DNA of 64,000 nt. Source: Streptomyces sindenensis. GTDB lineage: Bacteria > Actinomycetota > Actinomycetes > Streptomycetales > Streptomycetaceae. Position 1 is the stretch's first letter. The number at the start of each line of letters is the position of its first letter. The stretch covers positions 1 to 64,000 of the forward strand of contig NZ_BMSG01000025.1 in assembly GCF_014649035.1 (NCBI RefSeq), written 5' to 3'. The position numbers were made by a program, and so were the translations under genes. Below, piece by piece: positions 6,896-14,469 of this stretch. The notes under the pieces were generated by a model that saw only the letters and a list, made by a program, of their open reading frames with translations, was not told the origin of the DNA and searched no databases.

Positions 6896-9808
6896 TCAGC
6901 AGGTGCCCGGATCTGTAGGCGTCTTGATCTGCCGGAGGCCGAACTCGTCGTCGTACGACACGGTGAACTCCCCCAGACAGGCCGTGCGCGACGCGTCCAG
7001 CACCAGAGCCCGGCTCCGACGCAACCACAGGTGCCCGTACCAGCCCGGTAGCGGGCTCAACTTCAGAGCAGATTCCGTGTACTTCGACGGCAGCCGCACT
7101 GCCGAGCCCAGCACCTCGTCCAGCACATCCGCCGACACGTCTCCGTTGACGCTCAGATTCCGGCCCGCCAATGTCCGGTAGACGGCGTCCTCACCGTCCC
7201 GGACCACCAGGACGACCTCGACGGATTGATCACCATCGCGTACGGCCGCTTGCAGCGATCCCTCATCGCTTCCGGCGGATGAGCCGCCGTAGTGCAGACC
7301 CGCCAGTGTCAGACGCTCGTGGTCGCCCTGCGGAGAGAGCAGAAACTGGCACGCCTCTTCAGCACGGGCACGGTCGCGGTCACCTTGCTCGCGGCCGGCG
7401 ACGTCACCGGCGGGCTGCCACGACTCGGGCAGGAGCGGCATGTCCGCGTCGTACACCTTCTCCACCAGCGTGGGTACGTCCACGGGAACCGACCATTTCT
7501 CGCTTGCTCCCGGAAGTACGGCAGCGGTCCGCAGAAGCAGATGACGCCCGTAGATCATCTCGCCGGAGAACGTGAAGGCCGGTTCTCGGCCCGCACGCGG
7601 CTCGAAGCCGGTCACGAACACCTGCGGCGCGCGCAGCCGCTCCGGACGCCAGGTCTTCTCATGCCGATGCAGCCGCCCCATGCGTTGCAAGAGGAGGTCG
7701 ACGGGGGCCAGATCCGAGATCAGCAGGTCGGCATCCACGTCAAAGGACTGCTCGGCAAGCTGAGTTGCCACGAGAATCAGGCGGCGGCCTCGTGACCGCG
7801 GCGCATCGGGGCCCAGCAGGCGGAGGCTCTCCTCCGTCAGGTCAGCACGCCGGGAGACCGTGAACCGAGCGTGCAGGAGGCGCACTTCATCGTCGGGGAA
7901 CCGCTCGCGCAGCTCTCCGTAAAGACTCTGTGCCCGTGCGACGGAGTTACGGATGACGAGTGCGGTCCCTCCGTCGGCGAGCTCACTCGCCAGCAAGTCG
8001 CCCACGCCACTGTCTGCCTCGACCTGCAGCCGCTCCCGTTCCTCACGCGTACATCGCGCCCCGGGCACCTTCTCCGGCACCACTCGTACCGCCACATCGA
8101 GGTCCTCGCGCCAGCTGCTCGTCGCGTCCACATGGAACCGAGCGCTTCCGGAGGTCGGCAGCCACGCTGTCGTCACACTGGGATAGCCCCGCGGAGCCGG
8201 GATCTCCGCCCGGTACTCCTCCTTGGACGCCGCACCGGCGAGGTACGCGTCGAACAGCGTCTGCCGCTGGGCAGGGGCAAGTGTCGCCGAGAGCACGGCC
8301 ACGGGCACGCCTGCCTGCCCCAGCCAGCGTAGGGCTTCCGCCAGGAACTGGCTCATGTACACATCGCACGCGTGGATCTCATCCAGCACCACGACCTTGC
8401 CCGCGAGCCCCGCCATCCGCAGCATCACATGCCGCGTGCGGGTGGCCGCGTACAGCAGTTGGTCGACTGTCCCGACGACGAACGGGGCCAGCAGCCCACG
8501 CTTCGGCCCAAGAAACCACTCCGCAGGAGCATTCCGCTCCTGCGGACCGCACACCTCGGACCCGACACCGTACGGGTCGTCGCCCATTCCGAACTCGTCG
8601 ACTCCGCGGAACGCCTCGTCCAAAGACTTTCCCGCGTTCTCCAGGAGAGTCTTCCACTCATTGTTGAACGCCCTCTTCCCGTGCAGCAGTACCACTCGGG
8701 ACGCCAAGTCGGGGTCGATGGACCCCGCCCAACGCCGGGTGCGGGTGAACATGGGGTCGCTAGTCGCCTGGGTCGGCATCCCCACGAAGACACCGTCCGC
8801 TCCGAACCTGGCCGCCAGGACTTCCGTCGCCGCCTGGGCCGCCTCCGTCTTGCCCTCCCCCATGGGTGCCTCGATCACCATCAGCCCCGGGCCGCCCATC
8901 TTGTGTGCGGCGTCGACGACCATGGCCTGCGAAGGCCGCGGGCCGTACCCGAACCGGTCGCGGAACGCCTCGGGCCCGGGGACGTCGAGGGACCCCCAGC
9001 CCCGCTGAAGCCCCAACGCCTGCCACGCCGACGCCGCCCGTACGCGGGAAGCCTCAAGGCTCACTCGCCCCAGGTCGTCCAGGCCCGTGAAGAAGCGTTC
9101 GTCACTCGCGATCCAGTCCGCCATGACCACCAGGCCGCTGAGCTGCAGCTGCAGCGCCCTGGACGGAACCACGGTGGGCTGTACGTCACCGAGGCTCTCG
9201 AATCCCAGCTCCGCGGTGAACACGTCCAGCACCGCTTGCTGAACCTGAAGCCAGGGTCCCGTTCCCCGCATCTGCCCCTTCGCAGGCTTGGGTTCCTGAA
9301 CATCACGCAGCGAAGGGAACGCGCCGTGATGCCCCGCCACCAACGGCCACACCCAGTCCACCTGCTCCGGATCCCAGTGGGCCGAGGTCAACAGTTCACG
9401 CACGATCAGCCCACCGGCCCAGTCGTGCCGCCAGCGCTTCTGCTTCTTCACCCCCGCCACGGCAGCTGTCTCGACCCAGGTCAGCCCGGACCGACGTACC
9501 GCATCCGCCCCCTCGGGCCACAGGCGCTGATGCACCGGCGTCGCTTTCCCGCAGTCGTGCAGCCCGCACAACCAAGCGAACATCCGCCGCCCGAGTCCCG
9601 GCCCTCCGGCGATCTCCTCCAACGCCGACCGCGCTGAACCAGCAAGCAGACCGTCCCACAACAACTCTGCGACCGCGGCGGTGTCCAGGAGGTGCGCCAT
9701 CAGGAGGTTCGTGGTGCCGCCCGCACGCTCCCGCGACTTGCCCCACAGCGTTTCCAACGCCCCGACTACGGCGGTCTCGTAATGCCCACTCAGCTGCTGT
9801 AAATCCAC
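6896..9808 (-). CDS. cas3: CRISPR-associated nuclease-helicase Cas3, type I-E
   Basis: Cas3 is recruited by Cascade and degrades target DNA using an N-terminal HD nuclease and a superfamily 2 helicase. The start chosen is GTG at 9808 (MDLQQLSGHYETAVV) because GGGAG precedes it at 4 nt; a TTG 17 codons upstream also keeps the frame open. The protein is 970 aa. HD-domain residues are visible as H39 (LLMAHLLD), H84-D85 and K88 (LHDCGKATPVHQ). Helicase motif I is APMGEGKTEAA, motif II is LDEIHACDVYMS (DEIH rather than DEAH), motif III is LSATL, and QRMGRLHRH is motif VI. It heads the cas operon, directly downstream of the CRISPR array. Confidence 0.96.
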   Translation of the reverse strand: MDLQQLSGHYETAVVGALETLWGKSRERAGGTTNLLMAHLLDTAAVAELLWDGLLAGSARSALEEIAGGPGLGRRMFAWLCGLHDCGKATPVHQRLWPEGADAVRRSGLTWVETAAVAGVKKQKRWRHDWAGGLIVRELLTSAHWDPEQVDWVWPLVAGHHGAFPSLRDVQEPKPAKGQMRGTGPWLQVQQAVLDVFTAELGFESLGDVQPTVVPSRALQLQLSGLVVMADWIASDERFFTGLDDLGRVSLEASRVRAASAWQALGLQRGWGSLDVPGPEAFRDRFGYGPRPSQAMVVDAAHKMGGPGLMVIEAPMGEGKTEAAQAATEVLAARFGADGVFVGMPTQATSDPMFTRTRRWAGSIDPDLASRVVLLHGKRAFNNEWKTLLENAGKSLDEAFRGVDEFGMGDDPYGVGSEVCGPQERNAPAEWFLGPKRGLLAPFVVGTVDQLLYAATRTRHVMLRMAGLAGKVVVLDEIHACDVYMSQFLAEALRWLGQAGVPVAVLSATLAPAQRQTLFDAYLAGAASKEEYRAEIPAPRGYPSVTTAWLPTSGSARFHVDATSSWREDLDVAVRVVPEKVPGARCTREERERLQVEADSGVGDLLASELADGGTALVIRNSVARAQSLYGELRERFPDDEVRLLHARFTVSRRADLTEESLRLLGPDAPRSRGRRLILVATQLAEQSFDVDADLLISDLAPVDLLLQRMGRLHRHEKTWRPERLRAPQVFVTGFEPRAGREPAFTFSGEMIYGRHLLLRTAAVLPGASEKWSVPVDVPTLVEKVYDADMPLLPESWQPAGDVAGREQGDRDRARAEEACQFLLSPQGDHERLTLAGLHYGGSSAGSDEGSLQAAVRDGDQSVEVVLVVRDGEDAVYRTLAGRNLSVNGDVSADVLDEVLGSAVRLPSKYTESALKLSPLPGWYGHLWLRRSRALVLDASRTACLGEFTVSYDDEFGLRQIKTPTDPGTC

Positions 9809-9957
9809 GATGCTCCCAGCACTCGGAATGCACCAGAGCGTAGAGGGCGCTACTGACAACGCATCGTGACCTGCAAGAAGCTACTGCCCATGAGCACTGA
9901 CTGCTGGGCTCCGGACTATCTGACCACGATGGTGTTTGTGAGCATTTGGCGGGCACA

Positions 9958-10839
9958 CACCCATCCCCGCAGGCGCGGGGTCCAGGCCCGGTGCTCCACG
10001 AGGCGCTTCTCCTCGCTCGGACCGTCCCCGCGGGCGCGGGGTCCACAGTGCGTGGCGCAGGTCGGCGGCCAGGGTGCTCGGACCATCCCCGCGGGCGCGG
10101 GGTCCACTGGGATGGCCATGCTGCCGCCTGGGAGGCGAGCGGACCATCCCCGCGGGCGCGGGGTCCACTCGTCGGTGCTCAGCGGCACGGCGGTGTCCTC
10201 CGGACCATCCCCGCGGGCGCGGGGTCCACGCCGGACCGATGGCGGGCATCCTCCCCGACACCGGACCATCCCCGCAGGCGCGGGGTCCACTGCCGTGCCC
10301 GGCCTGCGCCGCGACGGACCGCCGGACCATCCCCGCAGGCGCGGGGTCCACGGTTTGTCGCCCTCGGGCCACAGGCCGGTCGCCGGACCATCCCCGCAGG
10401 CGCGGGGTCCACGTTGGAAGTCACGCTGAACGAGACGATCAAGCTCGGACCATCCCCGCAGGCGCGGGGTCCACCCCGCCCGCTCCTCGACCGCTCCTGG
10501 CCGAGAGGACCATCCCCGCAGGCGCGGGGTCCACACCAGGCGGGCGGTGCCGCGGCTGGCGCTGCTCGGACCATCCCCGCAGGCGCGGGGTCCACGTCTC
10601 GGTGCCGTCCCAGTCGTGGTGGCCCGGCGGACCATCCCCGCAGGCGCGGGGTCCACCTGCTCTACGACGCCGCGCAGGTGGACGCGCACGGACCATCCCC
10701 GCAGGCGCGGGGTCCACAGCAGTGCCGTGGCGATGTCGTCCGGCAGGAACGGACCATCCCCGCAGGCGCGGGGTCCACTCGGTCTCCTCGGTCTCGCTCA
10801 TCCCCACACCCGGACCATCCCCGCAGGCGCGGGGTCCAC
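9958..10839 (-). CRISPR. Type I-E CRISPR array, 15 repeats and 14 spacers
   Basis: There are fifteen 28-nt repeats with starts at 9958, 10019, 10080, 10141, 10202, 10263, 10324, 10385, 10447, 10507, 10568, 10629, 10690, 10751 and 10812. The period is 61 nt (one 62, one 60), equivalent to the I-E layout of 29-nt repeat and 32-nt spacer. The repeat has the stem CCCCGC-NNNN-GCGGGG. Functional orientation is minus. Repeats at 10263-10839 share CAGG in the plus-strand loop, those at 10019-10202 have CGGG, and the repeat at 9958 is degenerate at both ends, so the leader is on the high-coordinate side. The base next to the repeat is usually C but is A before the 10507 copy, as expected for a PAM-derived base. 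Confidence 0.99.
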
Positions 10840-10990
10840 GCTTCGTGACCTGCAGCTCTGTGCCACAGAGACGCCGTTCTTCATTAGTCGGCTTCTTGGG
10901 GGCGCGAGCAGCAAGGCATATCTTGACGATGTTCTTGCCACAAGTCGATGACTCCCAAGTGCGCTCCCTCGGAGCATGTAGGGGATCGTG
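10840..10990 (-). promoter_or_regulatory. CRISPR leader
   Basis: This stretch abuts the most conserved repeats and is visibly richer in A/T than its surroundings, as leaders are. A candidate promoter on the minus strand is TTGTGG (10938-10943), a 17-nt spacer and TATGCC (10915-10920), about 75 nt before the first repeat. Between them and the array lies a 7-1-7 palindrome CTCTGTGCCACAGAG (10856-10870). No ORF here is credible. Orientation is supported by the repeat degeneracy at the other end of the array. Confidence 0.65.
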
Positions 10991-11411
10991 AGCCTTCTTG
11001 TACCGTCGGCAGCCCCGTGACCACGGCACGTTTCTAGATCATGGGTCGGCCTATGAGTCGGTGTCACTCTCCTGCGCTCGGCGGTCAGTCGGGTGGGGGC
11101 CGCGAAGTGTGGAGACAATCCGGCGGGAGCAGAAGCAGGGCCACCGTGAGGGCGAGCGCCGACGGGGGCGATATGGCGGAGGCGCGCCGGCGACGTCTCC
11201 AGTCGTCGTGGCGGGCGTGGCTCCCGTGCCGGACTGCACGCCGACGTTATCGGCACGTCGGCCCGACCGAGCCGCCACCGTCAGAATCATGGAAGACGAG
11301 TCATGCCCTGCCACAGCGCCAACGGGGTGGGGCGCCCCGCTGCCACAACGCGGACCAGTGCCGCTCGGACGTCTGCAGGTCCCCCGGATCCCGGTCCGAA
11401 AGAATGAACGA
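10991..11411. other. Gene-free stretch
   Basis: I see no credible gene, RNA or repeat between the leader and the terminator of the CAT tRNA. Open frames here have poor Streptomyces codon character and run antisense into the tRNA gene. The CRISPR-side boundary of the conserved chromosome may lie in this segment. Confidence 0.5.
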
Positions 11412-11437
11412 GGGCCGCCACTCTGGAGTGGCGGCCC
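11412..11437 (-). terminator. Terminator of the CAT-anticodon tRNA
   Basis: An 11-bp stem (GGGCCGCCACT / AGTGGCGGCCC) with a CTGG loop lies about 50 nt past the tRNA 3' end on the minus strand. The strand then continues into a T-rich run (CTCGTTCATTCTTTC). This is a standard intrinsic terminator layout. Confidence 0.75.
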
Positions 11438-11486
11438 CGCTCTCGCGTTCCCGCGGGTAGAAACGGTTCTCCACGAGACCGAACGG

Positions 11487-11560
11487 TGGGGCGGGTGGGA
11501 CTCGAACCCACGGCCGACGGATTATGAGTCCGCTGCTCTAACCGGCTGAGCTACCGCCCC
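11487..11560 (-). tRNA. tRNA with CAT anticodon (elongator Met or Ile2)
   Basis: The 74-nt cloverleaf has acceptor stem GGGGCGG / CCGCCCC, D-arm AGCTCAGCCGGTTAGAGC, anticodon loop CTCATAA (CAT at 11524-11526) and T-arm GTGGGTTCGAGTCCCAC. CCA is not encoded. It is not the initiator, which in bacteria has a mismatched first pair. Elongator Met and the lysidine-modified Ile2 cannot be told apart by eye. Confidence 0.95.
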
Positions 11561-11776
11561 GTTTCGGCGTGGCGCGTACAAGTGTGCGCACCGTCTGCCG
11601 CAGCATAGCCGGTCATACGATCTCTCGCTTCGGTTGGCCGACTTCACCTGATCTTGAGGACGTCGCTGCGTGCTGCCCGGTTGCGGGGAAGATCGGGGAG
11701 ACTCCGAAGAGTCGCTCCGAGGGCCCGGCCGAGGCCCCGTCCACCGTCCCGGAGGGGGTGGGGGCACGCACGCGAA

Positions 11777-11798
11777 AGAGGACCCCGAAGGGTCCTCT
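11777..11798 (-). terminator. Terminator of the tRNA-Asn pair
   Basis: A 9-bp stem AGAGGACCC / GGGTCCTCT with a CGAA loop sits 10 nt after the 3' end of the downstream tRNA-Asn gene on the minus strand. Confidence 0.75.
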
Positions 11799-11807
11799 CC
11801 CGTTCCG

Positions 11808-11880
11808 CTCCCCCGACTGGACTCGAACCAGTAACCCTCCGGTTAACAGCCGAATGCTCTGCCAATTGAGCTACAGGGGA
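11808..11880 (-). tRNA. tRNA-Asn (GTT)
   Basis: The 73-nt gene has acceptor TCCCCTG / CGGGGGA, anticodon loop CTGTTAA (GTT, 11845-11847) and T-arm ending GGTTCGAGTCC. It is the downstream member of a tandem pair separated by 5 nt. It differs from its partner in the anticodon stem and at the top of the variable arm. CCA is not encoded. Confidence 0.96.
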
Positions 11881-11885
11881 TCGCG

Positions 11886-11958
11886 CTCCCCCGACTGGAC
11901 TCGAACCAGTAACCTGCCGGTTAACAGCCGGCTGCTCTGCCAATTGAGCTACAGGGGA
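11886..11958 (-). tRNA. tRNA-Asn (GTT)
   Basis: This is a second asparagine tRNA, 73 nt, with the same acceptor, D-arm and T-arm as the copy at 11808 but a GCCGGC-type anticodon stem. The pair is probably one transcript ending at the hairpin at 11777. Confidence 0.96.
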
Positions 11959-12140
11959 TTGCTGCGTTGCTTCGAAAGCGTACCTGCCTGGCGGCTGCCG
12001 GGCGGCGCGCGTTCGCTGCGACACATACATTAGCGCAAGCAGGGGGGTGCTCCGCCAATCGGTATCGCCCGGGGTGATCTCGGGTGGTCGCGGGTAGGCG
12101 GGCTGCACACGTCGCACCAAGCGTAGGAAGGGTGGCAGCC

Positions 12141-12446
12141 ATGCGGTACCGGCTCACGTTCATCGCCGGAGTGGCCCTCGGTTACGTGCTCGGCACGCGA
12201 GCCGGGCGCGAGCGTTACGAGCAGCTGAAGAAGTCGGCCCGGCAGTTCACGGAGAACCCCGCCGTGCGCAACGCCGCCGAGAGCGCCGCCCACAGCGGGC
12301 GCGACATCGCGGGCAAGGCGTACCACTCGGTCAGCGACAAGGTCGGGGACAAGGTGCCCGCATCCGTCGCCGAGCGGGTCCGGTCGTTGCGCGACCGCAG
12401 CAGCCAGAACGGGTTCGAGGACGACTGGGGGACGACCAACACCTAG
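12141..12446 (+). CDS. YtxH-like small membrane protein
   Basis: This 101-aa protein begins MRYRLTFIAGVALGYVLGTR: one hydrophobic segment with glycines and a positive stop (TRAGRERYEQLKK), followed by a long amphipathic helical tail. That architecture is typical of YtxH-domain proteins, whose role is poorly defined (membrane or stress-linked). The ATG at 12141 was chosen over an in-frame start 57 nt upstream because the hydrophobic segment then sits at the N-terminus and AGGAAGGGTGG precedes it. Its stop codon TAG is shared with the first base of the 172-bp element that follows. Confidence 0.75.
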   Translation: MRYRLTFIAGVALGYVLGTRAGRERYEQLKKSARQFTENPAVRNAAESAAHSGRDIAGKAYHSVSDKVGDKVPASVAERVRSLRDRSSQNGFEDDWGTTNT

Positions 12447-12617
12447 GTCCTGTCGTCGAACTGCCGTCGTCGCCCGTAGGGCGGCCGCGCGGCCGCCGGT
12501 GTGTGCGATCGCAAGGCGCCCAGAGGGTCTTGTGGCGGAGCTGCCGGGGCATGTCGGCGACGCCGCGAGCGTGCGTGCCGGGCGTCGCACGGCGGACGGC
12601 AGTTCGACGCCAGGGCC
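12446..12617. mobile_element. 172-bp inverted-repeat element (MITE-like), copy 1
   Basis: The element runs from GGTCCTG to CAGGGCC. Its ends are 23-bp inverted repeats (12446-12468 and 12595-12617) matching at 21 positions. It is about 88% identical, without gaps, to the copy at 14143-14314. The left end follows a TA, and the TA plus the first G make the stop codon of the YtxH-like gene. It encodes no credible protein. Size, terminal repeats and copy number suggest a MITE; no transposase is in the window. Confidence 0.75.
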
Positions 12618-12655
12618 TGGCGGCCCCGCAGGGCCCGGTGCGAGTGCGGTGTGAG

Positions 12656-12685
12656 TTACGGGAAAGTCCCGCGGTGCGGCAGAAT
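12656..12685 (+). promoter_or_regulatory. Promoter of the FGGY kinase, leaderless type
   Basis: TTACGG (12656-12661), an 18-nt spacer and CAGAAT (12680-12685) end 6 nt before the ATG, and there is no Shine-Dalgarno sequence. Transcription would start at or next to the start codon, as for many Streptomyces leaderless mRNAs. Confidence 0.45.
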
Positions 12686-12691
12686 CTCCGT

Positions 12692-14143
12692 ATGGGCATA
12701 GTCGCGGGGCTGGACAGTTCTTCCGCCTTCACTCACATCGTCGTCTGCGATACGGACTCGGGCGCCGTGCTCCGGGAGGGGTACGCCGCCCATCCGGTCG
12801 AGGCCAAGGCCGCCGAGGTCGATCCGCAGGCCTGGCTGCTCTCGCTCGGTGAGGCGGCCTCCGGTGGGCTGCTCGAAGGTGTGCAGGCCATCGGGGTCTC
12901 CGCGCAGCAGCACGGGCTCGTTCCCCTGGACCAGCAGGGCAATCTCGTACGCCCGGCCCTGCTCGGCAACGACCGGCGGGCGCAGGTCGCCGCGGCCGAT
13001 CTCGTCGACGGGCTGGGCGGGCGGCAGGCCTGGGCCGAGGCCGTCGGGGCCGTGCCGAGCGCCGCGCAGCCCGTGGCGAAGCTGCGCTGGCTGGCGCGGA
13101 CCGAGCCGGAGAACGCCCAGCGGGTGGCCGCCGTGCTCCAGCCGCACGACTGGCTCGTGTGGCAGTTGCTGGGCAGGCCCGCCCGGCGGACCACGGACCG
13201 GGGCGCGGCCTCGGGCACCGGGTACTGGTCGGCCGGGTCCGCCTCCTACCGGCCCGATCTGGTCGAGCTGGCCCTCGGGCACTCCGCCGCGCTGCCCGAG
13301 GTGCTCGGGCCCGCCGACTCCGCCGGGATGACCCCGGAAGGGCTGCTGATCTCCGCGGGCACCGGCGAGACCATGGCCGCCGCCTTCGGGCTCGGGGTCG
13401 CCGAGGGTGACGCGGTGGTGTCGCTGGGGGCCTCCGGATCCGTCATGGCGGTCCACCACGAGGCGCTCGCCGATCCGAGCGGGATGATCACCTCGTTCGC
13501 CGACGCCACCGGCATGCATCTGCCGGTCGTCCACCTCTCCAACGCCGTGCGGGCGCTGCGCGGCACGGCCGAGATGCTGGGTCTGGACGGGCTGGAGGAG
13601 CTGTCCTCGCTCGCCCTGAAGTCGACGCCCGGCGCCTCGGGGCTGGTCCTGCTGCCCTACCTGGAAGGTGAGCGCACTCCTCGGCTTCCCCACACCGCGG
13701 GCACCCTCTGCGGGCTGCGGCGTGAGTCGATGAAGCCGGAGCACCTGGCGCGCGCCTCGTTCGAGGGCATGCTGTGCTCGCTCGCCGACGCCCTGGACGT
13801 GCTGCGCGGGCGGGGTGTGGAGGTGCGGCGGGTGTTCCTGCTGGGAGCCGCCGCCGAGCTGCCCGCCGTACAGGCGCTGGCTCCGGCGGTGTTCGGTACC
13901 CAGGTCGTGGTGCCGCAGCCGGCCCAGTACGCGGCGATCGGCGCGGCCCGGCAGGCGGCCTGGGCACTCGGGGTCTCGCAGGGCTCCCTCGACCCGCGCA
14001 CTCCCCCGCCGTGGCAGGGCGCCGCCGCCCAGGTGCTGGAGCCCGGTGACGAGCTGGCGGTGGGCGGTGCGGTGCGGCAGCAGTACGCGGCGACCCGGGA
14101 CCAGATCCATCCCGGGGCCTTCGGCGGTCCGCAGCCGGCTTAG
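12692..14143 (+). CDS. FGGY-family carbohydrate kinase (xylulokinase-like)
   Basis: FGGY kinases phosphorylate sugars or polyols in the cytoplasm with ATP. The 483-aa protein starts MGIVAGLDSSSAFTHIVVCD, the phosphate-1 loop of the ASKHA fold. GVSAQQHGLVPLD and RPALLGNDRRA follow, as in xylulokinases. The C-terminal domain has SLGASGSVMAVHH, YLEGERTPRLPHTAGTLCGL and LLGAAAELPAVQALAPAVFG. The substrate cannot be told from sequence; no isomerase or sugar transporter is adjacent. The ATG at 12692 is chosen from homology and a leaderless-type promoter; the open frame extends upstream into the repeat element. The gene is bracketed by two direct copies of the 172-bp element. Confidence 0.85.
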   Translation: MGIVAGLDSSSAFTHIVVCDTDSGAVLREGYAAHPVEAKAAEVDPQAWLLSLGEAASGGLLEGVQAIGVSAQQHGLVPLDQQGNLVRPALLGNDRRAQVAAADLVDGLGGRQAWAEAVGAVPSAAQPVAKLRWLARTEPENAQRVAAVLQPHDWLVWQLLGRPARRTTDRGAASGTGYWSAGSASYRPDLVELALGHSAALPEVLGPADSAGMTPEGLLISAGTGETMAAAFGLGVAEGDAVVSLGASGSVMAVHHEALADPSGMITSFADATGMHLPVVHLSNAVRALRGTAEMLGLDGLEELSSLALKSTPGASGLVLLPYLEGERTPRLPHTAGTLCGLRRESMKPEHLARASFEGMLCSLADALDVLRGRGVEVRRVFLLGAAAELPAVQALAPAVFGTQVVVPQPAQYAAIGAARQAAWALGVSQGSLDPRTPPPWQGAAAQVLEPGDELAVGGAVRQQYAATRDQIHPGAFGGPQPA

Positions 14144-14314
14144 GTCCTGTCGTCACACCGCCGTCGTCGCCCGGAGGGCGGCCGCGCGGCGTCCGGTGCG
14201 TGCGATCGCAAGGCGCCTGAATGGTCTTGTAGCGGAGCTACCAGGGCATTTGGGCAACGCCGCGAGCGTGCGTGCCGGGCGTCGCGCGGCAGACGGCAGT
14301 TCGACGCCAGGACC
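14143..14314. mobile_element. 172-bp inverted-repeat element (MITE-like), copy 2
   Basis: This is the same length and orientation as copy 1, with ends GGTCCTG and CAGGACC and a TA outside each end (14141-14142 and 14315-14316), consistent with a TA target duplication. Terminal repeats match at 19 of 23 positions. The left TA plus the first G form the TAG stop of the sugar kinase. An internal hairpin GTAGC-GGA-GCTAC corresponds to GTGGC-GGA-GCTGC in copy 1, where both changes keep pairing as wobbles. Confidence 0.75.
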
Positions 14315-14469
14315 TAAGCCCCCGTTCGCGCCCGGCTGTGAGCCCGAGCGCGGGGGCCTCCCCCGCGCTCCAGGTTTGACCCGGGCTTGGGGAAAACGGT
14401 TCGCCCCCGGAGTACGGCGTACGCGAAACTGGGTCGGCCTCTGCCTGCCGCCGATTCCGAGAGACGCGC

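Noticed and set aside
9510..9525. 16-nt identity (CCCTCGGGCCACAGGC) between the spacer at 10352-10384 and the cas3 gene, possible self-targeting
   Set aside because: The match covers neither the seed end of the spacer nor its full length, and a 16-nt match in this GC-rich sequence can arise by chance.
9881..11029. Long open frames in several phases across the array, translating to repeated PAPAGMVR, PSPQARGP or GPRACGDGP peptides
   Set aside because: They are translations of the CRISPR repeats themselves; the 61-nt period shifts frame every unit and no ribosome site or homology supports them.
10998..12120. Open frames over the tRNA region ending in peptides such as WDSNPRPTDYESAALTG and SPDWTRTSNLPVNSR
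   Set aside because: These are well-known antisense translations of tRNA genes and not proteins.
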